From positions 186,001 through 250,000 of the forward strand of contig JASBSB010000006.1 of the NCBI GenBank assembly GCA_030149205.1: a stretch of 64,000 nt of DNA, given 5' to 3'. This DNA comes from Candidatus Heimdallarchaeota archaeon. GTDB lineage: Archaea > Asgardarchaeota > Heimdallarchaeia > Heimdallarchaeales > Kariarchaeaceae. Below the pieces are notes generated by a model, which saw only the letters and a program-made list of their open reading frames with translations, was not told where the DNA came from and ran no database searches. Numbering within the stretch: the stretch's first letter is position 1; each line of letters begins with the position of its first letter. Both the position numbers and the translations under genes were made by a program. Of the stretch, positions 36,108 to 45,847 are shown piece after piece.

Positions 36108-37745
36108 TTAGACTACGTTTGTAATTTTTTTGATCACCAGATCATTACTTAGTACTTCTACTGCTTTGTTGAACCCATGTTCAGTTAATTGGTTTAAGAT
36201 ATCAAATATCTCCAAGACAAATTCAAGATCATCTGAATTCAACATTTCTTCAGCCATTTTTTGAATGGTACCTTCAACACCAAATTTTTTATAATACACT
36301 TGTTGAGACCGTCTCAACCATCTACCAAAGGCCTTGAATGCCTCCTCTGTGGTTCGAGCACCAGAGAATTCCAAGAAGTACTCATCTTTAATTGTGAAGT
36401 CTTGAGAGATCAATTCCAAATTTACATGCCAATCGTGTCTAACACTAGGAAGTTCAAGGATTTCCATAAAATACTCCTTCCAGGTTAGTTCTGGCTTTGG
36501 GTTTAACAAAGTTACAGGTGTGAAATTTCTGTTTTTATCAACAATTATCATTCGTATTCCCCAAAGACTACTTTCCTTAGGAGCAATAAGGAGGTCACTC
36601 ACCAATAATCTCTCCTTGATTTTCTGTATTGTATTACTAAGTAAAAGAACTATAGATGAACGGATTTTGGTTATCTGTTTTGTACGTAAGGCTTGATGAA
36701 TAGCCTCAGAGGGAAGCATGCTTAAAGAAAACATGAGTCGCTCGTCACCTTCCTGTAGGGTTCCATTAGTCCAGAATTCAAGATCAAATGTTTCATTAAG
36801 CACGATGTAAGGGCTTGGATTGCCTAATAACATAGTCCCAAGGTTTGTAATCTCTCCCCTTAACATGTCTTCTGAAAGTTGTCCAGTTAATCGCCACTCC
36901 ACATTACTTTCACGAAAAATATCTCCAAGTATTTCGACCATTACCCTGGTCATTTGTCCCTCTCGTTTCACATGATGTAATAATTTCTCAAAAAATAGCA
37001 TGACTTGTAATATTTTTTTACCCTTAATATCTGTAGATTCTACCAACTGTTCAAACAAAGCCACAACAGCTGGTTCTTTAGATTGACTTTCTTCTTCCTC
37101 CTCTTCAGAGGTAGTCTCTTGATCAAAGAGGTCTAGGGTCTCAATCTCTTTTAAATCATCAAAAGCTGCTAGGAGCTCATCCTCACTGATACCAAACTCA
37201 TTAAGAACATCATCCTCCTGTTTTGGGATCCCCTGTGAACCCAAAGTCTCTAATTCGGAAAATGGGTTAGTTTTATCCAAGATGTTGGGATCCTCCTCAA
37301 CCTTTACCTGAGAAAGTCTTTTGTTTCTTTGTTTTGGTGGTTCATGGACTTGCCACAGTGCCTCAACATCAACTTCTTCTTCAACTTTAACCAACTGATC
37401 GATCTGCTCATCAATTATGTCAATGATCCTAAAATATGACCAGAGATATGGTATATTCTTAAAAATATCTCGATATAATTTTAGATTCTCCTTTGCCTTG
37501 CTGACTGTTGTACTGAACAGAATTGGTTCTTGTTTCCACTCAGTGTATTCATCTAATTCTACAGACTTCTCCTTATGTTTCTTCCTTGGAAATGCTTCTC
37601 TACGCTTTTTCGCATCTGAAACATCAAAAAGCATGTACCAGGCAATTGGGAAAAAAGTGTTTGATGAAAAAGCAGGTAAAAACTTGTTTTCTTTACCTTT
37701 TTTTATCGCAGGGATAGGGTCTTCCCCAATGTAAAGAAAACTCAT
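36108..37745 (-). CDS. Unknown acidic protein
   Basis: 545 aa, with no recognised family. A basic N-terminal region (about 1-75) is followed by a helical segment, a low-complexity acidic stretch near 145-235 with a run of Glu residues (TTSEEEEEESQSK), then a mixed alpha-beta region to the end. No membrane segment or signal peptide. A TATA-like element lies about 25 nt upstream of the ATG, and the reading frame is clean, so it is a real gene. Function unknown. Confidence 0.65.
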   Translation of the reverse strand: MSFLYIGEDPIPAIKKGKENKFLPAFSSNTFFPIAWYMLFDVSDAKKRREAFPRKKHKEKSVELDEYTEWKQEPILFSTTVSKAKENLKLYRDIFKNIPYLWSYFRIIDIIDEQIDQLVKVEEEVDVEALWQVHEPPKQRNKRLSQVKVEEDPNILDKTNPFSELETLGSQGIPKQEDDVLNEFGISEDELLAAFDDLKEIETLDLFDQETTSEEEEEESQSKEPAVVALFEQLVESTDIKGKKILQVMLFFEKLLHHVKREGQMTRVMVEILGDIFRESNVEWRLTGQLSEDMLRGEITNLGTMLLGNPSPYIVLNETFDLEFWTNGTLQEGDERLMFSLSMLPSEAIHQALRTKQITKIRSSIVLLLSNTIQKIKERLLVSDLLIAPKESSLWGIRMIIVDKNRNFTPVTLLNPKPELTWKEYFMEILELPSVRHDWHVNLELISQDFTIKDEYFLEFSGARTTEEAFKAFGRWLRRSQQVYYKKFGVEGTIQKMAEEMLNSDDLEFVLEIFDILNQLTEHGFNKAVEVLSNDLVIKKITNVV

Positions 37746-37794
37746 AATTTACTTACAACCTTTGTCTTATTAATTTTTGTCCAAGAGAAATGAT

Positions 37795-38661
37795 TTACAG
37801 CTCTTTTTTGCCTTCCCTCCAACTATAAAACCCTTGCCCAGATTTTCGACCTAGTTTGCCCTCTTGCACCATTTTCTTCAGAAGATGCGGAATATCAAAT
37901 GCTGGAGAAACAGACTTAGAATTGATGTATTCTGCTATACTTAACCGCGTATCTAAACCTACATAATCCGTTAGCTCTAAAGGTCCCATTGGGAATCCAT
38001 ATCCTAATACCATTGCTGTGTCAATGTCCTGCGGGGAAGCAACGCCTTGTTCTAGCATCCTAATTGCTTCCAATCCTAACACAACCCCCAGCCTAGAAGT
38101 TGCAAAGCCAGGTACGTCTTTTACTAAAATGGGAGATTTCCCAATTTCTTTCGCAAATTGCATAATTGAATTGATCAATGATTTTGAAGTGAATTTAGAG
38201 GGAATTACTTCAATTAGAGATTTTAAGATGGGAGGATTGAACCAATGCATACCTATAACATTATTGGGAACAGGCAAATCCTCTGTCAGATCAGTTATAG
38301 AAAGTGAAGAAGTGTTGGTTGCAATTGGTGTCGAGGGAAATGTTGATTGAAGTTCTCTAAATAAACTTCTTTTGAGAGAGAAAGATTCTGAGACTGCTTC
38401 AAGTATGATTTCTGGCTTTGAAGAACTTACATCTTCTATTTGTTTAATATAGGTAATTTTTGTTAGCAAATTCTGTAAATTTTCAACTTCACCCTTTAGT
38501 TCCAATCGATTTAACCTTTTTTCTATTTCAATTCTTGATAATTCTAATTGTTTGTCATTTATATCCATTAAAGACACATTTAGCCCCTTAATCAATAGAT
38601 TTAATGCGATTCCTCTACCCATTAAACCCCCTCCAATAATTAGACAATTTTCATATTGCAC
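37795..38661 (-). CDS. 3-hydroxyacyl-CoA dehydrogenase
   Basis: 288 aa. The NAD-binding motif GGGLMGRGIALNLLIKG is at the N-terminus, followed by NTSSLSITDL and IGMHWFNPP, the catalytic histidine segment, and the C-terminal dimer domain with GYGFPMGPLELTDYVGLD. It oxidises 3-hydroxyacyl-CoA to 3-oxoacyl-CoA in fatty-acid or butyrate-type metabolism. Length matches the stand-alone 3-hydroxybutyryl-CoA dehydrogenase. Other beta-oxidation genes are not in the window. A TATA-like TTTTTATTTT box lies 26 nt upstream. Confidence 0.92.
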   Translation of the reverse strand: MQYENCLIIGGGLMGRGIALNLLIKGLNVSLMDINDKQLELSRIEIEKRLNRLELKGEVENLQNLLTKITYIKQIEDVSSSKPEIILEAVSESFSLKRSLFRELQSTFPSTPIATNTSSLSITDLTEDLPVPNNVIGMHWFNPPILKSLIEVIPSKFTSKSLINSIMQFAKEIGKSPILVKDVPGFATSRLGVVLGLEAIRMLEQGVASPQDIDTAMVLGYGFPMGPLELTDYVGLDTRLSIAEYINSKSVSPAFDIPHLLKKMVQEGKLGRKSGQGFYSWREGKKEL

Positions 38662-38763
38662 ATACTTCAGTTTTTGGACGGTTTTTATTTTGTTTCTAAC
38701 CTAAACATAACAAACGCCCATTAATTTATACATAGATTATTTTTCACAAACTTCACCGATGAG

Positions 38764-38779
38764 TTTATAATGTATAAAA
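38764..38779 (+). promoter_or_regulatory. TATA-like promoter of the HEAT-like protein gene
   Basis: TTTATAATGTATAAAA, with TATAAAA centred 24 nt before the ATG at 38800. One of the clearest TATA boxes in the window. Confidence 0.5.
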
Positions 38780-38799
38780 GGTAATTTTAAGCTGATAAG

Positions 38800-39747
38800 A
38801 TGGTTAAACTGGATGAGTATATTATTGAATATAATTCACCAAGACAAAAAAAGAAAAAGGTCACCAATAAGCAGATAGTAGAAATAAAAAGTGCTGTGAA
38901 AACTGAAAATTTGCAGAAGCTCTATGAATTACTCTCAGTGGATATAGCTGTTGGACTGACCGATTTAGAGAGATTATCATCAAAGTTAAAACACCTTGCA
39001 CCGAGTAAAAAATTTGAATTGATTGATTCTTTTTTAAGCGGTGATAAATTGTTAGGAAAGCTAATCGCTGGGAAGTTAATGTTACAAACAAAATATTGGA
39101 GCGTATCTGAGAGCAGGTTTTGGGAGATACTACAAAACTTCTTTAATGATTCATTCTGGATGGTGAGAGAAATCGCTGCAGAGTGTTTAGCAGAGGCATG
39201 TATCTGCAACCATTCCTTATTAGAAAAATTTGGAGAGTTCATGGACAAAAAAAGTTTACAGGTAAGAATCGGAACCTCTAATTCGATTAAATATATGATT
39301 AAAGATCAAGAGATACTTCACGACCTTTTCCCAGTCCTTTTGAAATATTTAGATGACCCAAATTTAAATGTTAAAACAAATATTTCTATTTATGGAATTG
39401 GAACAAACGGGTTGAAACATAATCCAGATGATATTCTGAAATGGATTTCACAAATTAAAGCAAAGGTTGAAGATGAAAAAGCCCGTTCGAGCCTGCTTAA
39501 TGTTTTTACGACCCAATACGGTATTGAGTATCCAGAACAAGCTCTAGATCTGGTAGATGCCTTCCTTGATGATCCAAGAGATTTGGTAAGACGTACAAGA
39601 GAATCTGTGGTTCGTGCCTTGTATAATTCAAATTTTGACAGAATCCAAGCATGGTTTAACAGCCACCCTGAACACCCTGAAGCAATGGGGCATTGGGCGT
39701 CTATAGAAGCAGATTACATATCAAATCTAGATAAGGTAAATTTTTAA
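38800..39747 (+). CDS. HEAT/ARM-repeat-like helical protein
   Basis: 315 aa, all helical. Repeating helix pairs with the HEAT flavour are visible, such as SFWMVREIAAECLAEACI, LLKYLDDPNLNVKTNIS and FLDDPRDLVRRTRESVVRAL. It resembles DNA-alkylation-repeat-type or HEAT scaffolds, but no catalytic motif is seen. Function unknown; HEAT repeats generally bind proteins or DNA. It converges with the next gene with no intergenic space (39747/39748). Confidence 0.6.
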   Translation: MVKLDEYIIEYNSPRQKKKKVTNKQIVEIKSAVKTENLQKLYELLSVDIAVGLTDLERLSSKLKHLAPSKKFELIDSFLSGDKLLGKLIAGKLMLQTKYWSVSESRFWEILQNFFNDSFWMVREIAAECLAEACICNHSLLEKFGEFMDKKSLQVRIGTSNSIKYMIKDQEILHDLFPVLLKYLDDPNLNVKTNISIYGIGTNGLKHNPDDILKWISQIKAKVEDEKARSSLLNVFTTQYGIEYPEQALDLVDAFLDDPRDLVRRTRESVVRALYNSNFDRIQAWFNSHPEHPEAMGHWASIEADYISNLDKVNF

Positions 39748-41004
39748 TTAATCAAAAGGTTTTAGAGGTTTTAATTCAGCTAATTGGTCTGAAAATGATT
39801 GCAACGGATCGAGTAAGTCCTTTTTATTAGAGGAGTGAATTTCATCTTCAGAATGATCGTTCTTTGTGTAAAACGGAACTACTTCAGGGGAGATCGATGA
39901 TAAGTTCATCTTATCGTTTTCTTTAATAATTTGCTTTTGCTTTTCTGCCTCTAAATTTAAAAAGGAGATTATTTTAGATACGAGAGTGTTATATTCCTTC
40001 AGTGTTTTTTTCTTATGCCAGAACTCTATCTCACGCTGTTGATGGTCAATATTTTTTAATTTAGACAGATATCCATCCATTTCCTTGTAGAACCTCCCAG
40101 ATTGTTTGGTAATTTTAAGAATTAGTTTCTTAAGGTTGGTTGCATTTTGGATGGAAGGATCAGACAATGTATCTTGCATAGCGATTAAAAATGAGTCCAA
40201 TATTGATTGAGACAATTTAGGAACTGGGATTTGGTTTACCCCAGAAATAACTTTAAGATTACTAAGGTACACAGTCAGATGAAGAAAATATTTATTCAAA
40301 TGTTCCATGAAAGTAGATCTAGATCCTTCGTCTCTTTCGGTGTTTTGTAGAAAATCAATAATTAAAAGCTCTGCATTAGCAAAGTTGTTGAATAAATCAA
40401 GGGTATCAGATTCCACAGCAAGAATAGTTTCATTAATATCACGAATTTGAGTTAATGTTTCTAATTGTCCGAACTTAGATATTGATAAACTTCTATTAAT
40501 TCCACCTGATCGTTTTGAAAGCAGGTTATTTAGACTTTGAAGCGTTTTGTATCGTATTGATGCCAATGCTGATTCAGCTTTGTTTACCAGTTCGTGGTTT
40601 AATCCTTGAACCTGATAACTTTGTTCAAGGTCTAATTGTTCCTCCCAAAAACGATTTATTTCTTCCAAGGTCAGAAAATCTTTCTGTCTTGAAACGTTAA
40701 GGATTGAAAAGGTTAGTTTCATAACATGGTTTTCTCTAGATCTCAGAGATTTGACTTTTGCAGATTCTCTATTGATTTCATCCCTTATTTGTTTAGACTT
40801 GATTTTTTCAGTTTCTCTCTTACTGGCTTTTGAACTTCGTGAATTATCTATTTTGATGTTAGTATCAATTTGTTTACCAGTTTGCTGTGATTGTTTTGAA
40901 CTAGTACTCCTTAACCCAGTTCCACAGAATCTGCAAAATTTTGCATTCCGTAAATTATTAGTCTGACAATTTGGACATGAAATAAAATCTGAACTATTAG
41001 CCAC
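39748..41004 (-). CDS. Zinc-ribbon, coiled-coil protein of unknown function
   Basis: 418 aa. The N-terminus is a zinc ribbon (CPNCQTNNLRNAKFCRFCG), followed by a hydrophilic Lys/Ser/Thr-rich linker (residues about 35-85) and long helical segments with coiled-coil character to about residue 370. No enzyme motif is seen. It could be a scaffold or cytoskeletal-type protein (inference). It is convergent with the HEAT-like gene. Confidence 0.55.
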   Translation of the reverse strand: MANSSDFISCPNCQTNNLRNAKFCRFCGTGLRSTSSKQSQQTGKQIDTNIKIDNSRSSKASKRETEKIKSKQIRDEINRESAKVKSLRSRENHVMKLTFSILNVSRQKDFLTLEEINRFWEEQLDLEQSYQVQGLNHELVNKAESALASIRYKTLQSLNNLLSKRSGGINRSLSISKFGQLETLTQIRDINETILAVESDTLDLFNNFANAELLIIDFLQNTERDEGSRSTFMEHLNKYFLHLTVYLSNLKVISGVNQIPVPKLSQSILDSFLIAMQDTLSDPSIQNATNLKKLILKITKQSGRFYKEMDGYLSKLKNIDHQQREIEFWHKKKTLKEYNTLVSKIISFLNLEAEKQKQIIKENDKMNLSSISPEVVPFYTKNDHSEDEIHSSNKKDLLDPLQSFSDQLAELKPLKPFD

Positions 41005-41113
41005 AAACTTAAATTTACCTACATGTTAATAAGGGTTAACACTTCAGAACAGAATTTATTCCAAAATTTCCTGAGAATCTTGTAGACTTTATAATCCTAA
41101 GAAGGATTCTATC

Positions 41114-42109
41114 TTGTTGAAAATAGGAATTATCGGGCTTGGATCTATAGGGAGTGTCCTTGCGGTGTATTTAGCTGAAAACAATCAAGTGACAGCAGTT
41201 CTAAAAGATGCTAAATCTGAATTGCATGATGTTTCAATTTATGGGGCGGATGAAAAATCTCAAAAAATAATGATAACCTCTTGGGCAGAACTTCATAATG
41301 ACAGAAATTTTATCGAAGGTTCACAGATAATTTTTGTGACGACACAATCCCAACACACAGAATTGGTGGCTGCAGAGCTTTCAACACTAATTCCAAGCAA
41401 CGTAACTGTCGTAAGTATGCAAAATGGGACAAAAAATTATCAGAAGTTAAGAAAGTATCTCCCACTAAACCCTGTGGTGCTAGGTAGCGTATGGTGGTCA
41501 GCAACAAAGGTAAACGAGTTTCTCACGTATTACCATAGAAAAGCAATAACATATTTAGGGAATCATTCCACCGACAATTTAGCAAAAAATAAACATGTAT
41601 CTGAAGTTTTTAATCAATTGAAGCTGAATTTTGAGGTAGAAATTTCTACCCCAATAGATAAAATCCTTTACCAGAAGTTAGCATTGAATGTTGTTGCGCC
41701 TTGCCTGGCTTTGATGAAACTCCCTTATCCAGAAGGGCTAAATGTGGATGCTATGAGAGAGCTCACAACCTTGGTGTTTTTTGAGGCGCTGAAGGTTTTA
41801 GATGCATGTGCAATTCCAACAAACTCTCCAGATTTACAAAGATTCAAAACTGGCTTGCTTCATCCAACTCTGAATCAAAGTAAACCAAGTCCACATAAGG
41901 TCTCTACACAGATTTCTATTGAGAAATATGGTGGAGAGGGAAGTAATGCTGGTGTTTTGATTGGCGAGATTATAGAATTAGCAGATAGTACCCGAGTGGA
42001 GGTGCCACATTTGAAGAGACTTTTGACGTATATAATTAAACTACAGAGAGACTACTCTCCTTTGACAGAGGAGGATGTTAATAGATTGATAAAGTCAGGG
42101 GAACTATGA
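41114..42109 (+). CDS. 2-dehydropantoate 2-reductase-like (PanE/ApbA family)
   Basis: 331 aa, opened by TTG. The Rossmann motif GLGSIGSVLAVYLAE starts the protein, and the C-terminal helical domain with KLALNVVAPCLAL, PSPHKVSTQISIEKYGG and GEIIELADSTRVEVPHLKRL is that of PanE. It reduces 2-dehydropantoate to pantoate for coenzyme A synthesis, with NADPH. Conserved Lys (in KLALNVVAP-like) and Asn, Glu residues are present. Adjacent TTG codons make the exact start uncertain by one codon. Confidence 0.85.
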   Translation: MLKIGIIGLGSIGSVLAVYLAENNQVTAVLKDAKSELHDVSIYGADEKSQKIMITSWAELHNDRNFIEGSQIIFVTTQSQHTELVAAELSTLIPSNVTVVSMQNGTKNYQKLRKYLPLNPVVLGSVWWSATKVNEFLTYYHRKAITYLGNHSTDNLAKNKHVSEVFNQLKLNFEVEISTPIDKILYQKLALNVVAPCLALMKLPYPEGLNVDAMRELTTLVFFEALKVLDACAIPTNSPDLQRFKTGLLHPTLNQSKPSPHKVSTQISIEKYGGEGSNAGVLIGEIIELADSTRVEVPHLKRLLTYIIKLQRDYSPLTEEDVNRLIKSGEL

Positions 42110-42174
42110 GTCATGAATTAATTGAGAATTCTATACCTCAATTATCCTCAGGTTTATATTAATTCAGGATAACA

Positions 42175-42903
42175 ATGGTACAGATTAAGATGGGTTTTCA
42201 GGTTACAAATCTTACAGATTTTATGGGGAATTCCATGAATACGTTAAAGAGAGCTGCAAAAGATCCTTTGGGATATCTTAAGAGCTGGCCTGCAAGGAGC
42301 TCCTTGTGGCCTTTAACATTTGGTATCATGTGTTGTGCACTTGAGATGATGGCTTCAGGTACTGGAAGATTTGATGGTGAGAGATTTGGTGTAATCTATC
42401 GACCATCACCCAGGCAGAGTGATGCAATTATTGTCAATGGACCAGTTTCACACAAACTTGCACCTAGATTAAGACTCTTGTGGGATCAGATACCAGAACC
42501 CAAATGGGCAATTGCTATGGGAGAATGTGCAACTTCAGGTGGTCCTTTTTGGGAGGCTTACAGTATAATCGGAGGCGCAGATGAAATTATCCCTATCGAT
42601 GTATATCTCCCAGGATGTCCTGTGCGTCCTGAAGCATTGTTTTTTGGGATTGGAAAACTTCAACAAAAAATTGATGCTGGAAAGAACTGGCAAAGACCAA
42701 TAGTTCCAGAATTTGTTGATGAAGAAGGTCAAAAGCTTGTTGACGGAATCGAAAACAAAGCTGGTTGGGAAAATATGCCTATTGAAGTGGTCGAATCTAT
42801 CCCTGCTCAAGGCCCATTGGCAACTACTGGAAGTATACAAGAATTTGATGAGTCCAGAAACAAATACCCTCATCCTGAACAAATCACTGAAGCGAGAAAT
42901 TAA
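42175..42903 (+). CDS. nuoB: NADH-quinone oxidoreductase subunit B-like protein (complex I/Fpo type), without neighbours
   Basis: 242 aa. The four cysteine ligands of cluster N2 are in place: the CC pair Cys53-Cys54 in GIMCCALEMM, Cys118 in MGECATSGG, and Cys148 in YLPGCPVRPE. This subunit carries electrons from the dehydrogenase to the quinone or methanophenazine site of complex I-type enzymes. No nuoC, D, H or other complex I genes lie nearby, so this copy is alone. Its C-terminus is extended by about 70 residues. It might serve a complex encoded elsewhere or be a remnant. Confidence 0.88.
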   Translation: MVQIKMGFQVTNLTDFMGNSMNTLKRAAKDPLGYLKSWPARSSLWPLTFGIMCCALEMMASGTGRFDGERFGVIYRPSPRQSDAIIVNGPVSHKLAPRLRLLWDQIPEPKWAIAMGECATSGGPFWEAYSIIGGADEIIPIDVYLPGCPVRPEALFFGIGKLQQKIDAGKNWQRPIVPEFVDEEGQKLVDGIENKAGWENMPIEVVESIPAQGPLATTGSIQEFDESRNKYPHPEQITEARN

Positions 42904-42912
42904 GTTTAAATA
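42904..42912 (+). promoter_or_regulatory. TATA-like box for the Gfo/Idh/MocA gene
   Basis: GTTTAAATA immediately after the nuoB stop codon and centred 26 nt before the ATG at 42934. It implies the oxidoreductase has its own promoter rather than sharing nuoB's. Confidence 0.5.
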
Positions 42913-42933
42913 GATATTATTTAGCTATAATTA

Positions 42934-43899
42934 ATGACTTTTAATGTGGGAATCATTGGGGCTGGTACAATAGGAAAAAGGCTTGCAAAGGTTTTCAAGG
43001 AAAATAAAGAAGTAAACATCACACATATCTGTGACATAGCATTTGATAGGGCAAAAGAACTTTCAGAGACTGTTGGTGGGACTCCTTGCACTGATTTTAA
43101 AGAGATTATTGGTGATCCATCTGTTGATTTTGTTTATATTGGGGTTCCACCCGAACTCCACAATCCAATTGCGCTTGCTGCTATTGAGGGAGGAAAAGCT
43201 GTCATTTGTGAAAAACCGCTTGCTGGAACCAATCTCGAGGGTTTGGAAATGGTTAATGCTGCAAAATCTACTGAGAGTATCACAACAGTAAATTTACCCT
43301 TTAGGTTTTCGACCGGTTTCAACAGATTGAGAGAGCTGATTTCAAATGGTGAACTTGGCAAGATAAAATTTATAGAATTAAGATTTAGATTTCCTCAATG
43401 GCCAAGACCTTGGCAAAATGTCCAATGGCTCAGTTTAAAAGAGAATGGAGGGCCATTAAGAGAGGTAGGAACTCATTTTCTTTTTGCTTTGTTAGAACTC
43501 TTTGGAGATGCAGCAAGAGTCATGGGCTTTGTTGAATATCCAGATGATGTTCATTCAGAATCCAAAGCTTTAGGGTTAATCGAAATGGAAAACGGGGTTA
43601 AATGTACTTTAAGCTTGTTAACCCCTTCAGCTGAACCTGAAGAGAACAGTTTGACAGTCTATGGAGAGTCAAAAACAGTTAGATTTACCTCATGGTTTAG
43701 ATTGGAAGAGATTCGAACTTCTGAAACAATTGTTATTTCTGATGTTCGTAATTCATCCGAATCTGAGATGGTCAATGAGTTTGTTAAAAATTTCAATAAT
43801 AAAGTTGAATACAAGGGAGTTAGTTTTTTAGAAGCTTATAAAGCACTGAAAATGGTCAATGGTCTATTTGAATCCAATGGAAGTTGGATTGAGATGTGA
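42934..43899 (+). CDS. Gfo/Idh/MocA-family oxidoreductase
   Basis: 321 aa. The NAD(P)-binding motif GAGTIGKRLAKVF is at the N-terminus, followed by the family hallmark EKPLAGT and the substrate-domain motif GGPLREVGTHFL with its conserved His. These enzymes oxidise or reduce sugars or related compounds such as inositol. The substrate is unknown. It has a TATA box directly in front of the ATG, so it is independent of the nuoB gene 30 nt upstream. Confidence 0.88.
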   Translation: MTFNVGIIGAGTIGKRLAKVFKENKEVNITHICDIAFDRAKELSETVGGTPCTDFKEIIGDPSVDFVYIGVPPELHNPIALAAIEGGKAVICEKPLAGTNLEGLEMVNAAKSTESITTVNLPFRFSTGFNRLRELISNGELGKIKFIELRFRFPQWPRPWQNVQWLSLKENGGPLREVGTHFLFALLELFGDAARVMGFVEYPDDVHSESKALGLIEMENGVKCTLSLLTPSAEPEENSLTVYGESKTVRFTSWFRLEEIRTSETIVISDVRNSSESEMVNEFVKNFNNKVEYKGVSFLEAYKALKMVNGLFESNGSWIEM

Positions 43900-43972
43900 A
43901 TAAAAGTACCCCAATGAAGCTAAGTAACATTTATTATTCATTAAATCTAAGAAAAATTACAGAGGGCTGTGA

Positions 43973-45847
43973 ATGGAGATAGAAGAAGTCAACCCAATAG
44001 AAGTGATTGAACGTGACTCTATCTTATTCTTAGGGGAAATTTTTGGTTCCAGAATCTATTGGGCTCAATATTTTGACACAAAGCAAGACCTTAATGAAAA
44101 TGAGATTCGAAATCTGATGCTGGAAGCCCAAAGTCAGGTTTTTCATGGGCGACAGGAGGAAGGGAGTGCCAGAAAGTTTAGGGATGGAAAACTGCTATAT
44201 TTCTTGGACAAGGAGGATAACAAGACAAGAATTTATTGTCTTTTTACCAGGGCAGAAAGAGTTCCAAAATCTGTGAAAACTGCATTTAAACTGGTAATAG
44301 ACAGAGGAGGAGTATATTCAGCAAGAAGATTTTTCATCGAGGTACTTCAGTTGATTGATGACCCAGAATTACGTCAACAGGAGGAAAATGCGGCTATCCG
44401 AGATATCTCACAAATAGATTTTGATAACTCAATTGATGCAAATCTTATTGGAAAGATCCTACGATTAATTAAGAAATCGCACCAGGTTACACCTAACCTT
44501 TTGGACCAGATTCATCTTTGGGCATATGAAACCCTCCAACAGCTAGAGATCCAAGGAGTGGGGCATGACAACGATATTGCATTAGATGGTATCTACAAGG
44601 TAGCACAAACCTATAATTCACAAGAGGTCTTTCATCTCGGTTTGGAGTTATTTAAGAGAATCCTTCCACTTGCACTAAACAATGAAAGATTTGACTTATA
44701 CCTGACCGCACAGATTGAGATTGCTGCTATCTATTACAGGCATTTTCCTGAGTTTGGTCATTTGGTTATCAATTTACTGACAAATGAGAACGTTAGAAAG
44801 GAAATGTTCACTGAGATTTCACCAACAGATAAACAAAAATATTTCACGTTACTGGGAGAATCCTATCTATATACTGGTGACTTCAATAACGCTAAAGAAA
44901 ACTTCATATCGGCAACTAAGGTGTCTGGCGATATACTTGATCCTAGCTGGAATGCTGTAGCTCATAGCTTTTTAGGGAGAGATGCTGAGTCTGAATTTCA
45001 ATTGTCTGATGCTGTTCAGCATTACCTCACAGCAGCATCATTATCATTCAGTGCTGGCGATATCGGTACCTCAACAGAAAACAAGGACAGAGCCGGAAAA
45101 TGTCTGATACTTCAAGCAGAGTGGGAGACAAAGGCAGCAATGATTGCAAGAATGGATTCTAACAGGGACAAATCCAGTTATCTTGGTTGGCACAGTCTGA
45201 AACTGTTAATTGAGGGATTTTTACATTTAAACACTCCCTCAAGGTCAAAAATTCTGCCGATTGTTAGCGAAGTATTAGAATATTCTCGATATCTTCTGGA
45301 TATCCCGGGATACAAGAGACGTAATTTTGCCTTTATTAGGAAAGCTGAGAAGACTATTTTTGGGTTTATGAACAAACAACAGGATTTGAGTTTAGAAATT
45401 AATTCTTTGAATCGATTGTTAAATGAAATAAACAAAAATATCCCCATTGCCCCACCTACTATTTTAGTTATTACACCAGATGGGAGATTGATATTAAGTG
45501 GAACCTTCAGACGCACCGGTTGGAGTCCAACTGACCTACAGGACGTTATTTTCAGTGGGGTGTTGTCTGCGATAATGGCAGTGATTAGTGAGGTTTCTCA
45601 TGATACTTCAGTGCTGAGAACCATCGATGCAGGAGATACTAAAATTATCCTAGAACCATCAGAAACGGTGGTACTTGTATTTCTGATGGATAGAGAAATT
45701 CGTGAGATAAGACCACTGCTCAGATCATTAACCAAGGAGATAGAAGAGAGATTTAGTGATCAGCTTAAGTTTTGGGATGGAAATCAGATGATATCTGAAG
45801 AATTAAAGAATATTATTTCAAAGCGAGTTGTTCATTTAATAAGATAA
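43973..45847 (+). CDS. Longin-like, TPR-like and roadblock-like multidomain protein
   Basis: 624 aa. N-terminal region, about residues 10-135, has a longin-like order of strands and helices (ILFLGEIFGSRIYWAQYF, then KLLYFLDKED and RIYCLFTRA). The middle (about 155-500) is helical and TPR-like. The C-terminal 130 residues begin PTILVITPDGRLILSG and end in a long helix, the pattern of a roadblock or longin-type domain. None of these calls rests on an exact motif, so they are inference. Such domains are found in eukaryotic trafficking and Rag/Ragulator systems. A candidate partner of the Rag-like GTPase at 17.7 kb. Confidence 0.5.
   Translation: MEIEEVNPIEVIERDSILFLGEIFGSRIYWAQYFDTKQDLNENEIRNLMLEAQSQVFHGRQEEGSARKFRDGKLLYFLDKEDNKTRIYCLFTRAERVPKSVKTAFKLVIDRGGVYSARRFFIEVLQLIDDPELRQQEENAAIRDISQIDFDNSIDANLIGKILRLIKKSHQVTPNLLDQIHLWAYETLQQLEIQGVGHDNDIALDGIYKVAQTYNSQEVFHLGLELFKRILPLALNNERFDLYLTAQIEIAAIYYRHFPEFGHLVINLLTNENVRKEMFTEISPTDKQKYFTLLGESYLYTGDFNNAKENFISATKVSGDILDPSWNAVAHSFLGRDAESEFQLSDAVQHYLTAASLSFSAGDIGTSTENKDRAGKCLILQAEWETKAAMIARMDSNRDKSSYLGWHSLKLLIEGFLHLNTPSRSKILPIVSEVLEYSRYLLDIPGYKRRNFAFIRKAEKTIFGFMNKQQDLSLEINSLNRLLNEINKNIPIAPPTILVITPDGRLILSGTFRRTGWSPTDLQDVIFSGVLSAIMAVISEVSHDTSVLRTIDAGDTKIILEPSETVVLVFLMDREIREIRPLLRSLTKEIEERFSDQLKFWDGNQMISEELKNIISKRVVHLIR

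Noticed and set aside
39748..41004. ESCRT-III or CdvB-like protein, suggested by its helices and charge
   Set aside because: No MIM motif or ESCRT-III core pattern; the zinc ribbon at the N-terminus does not fit.
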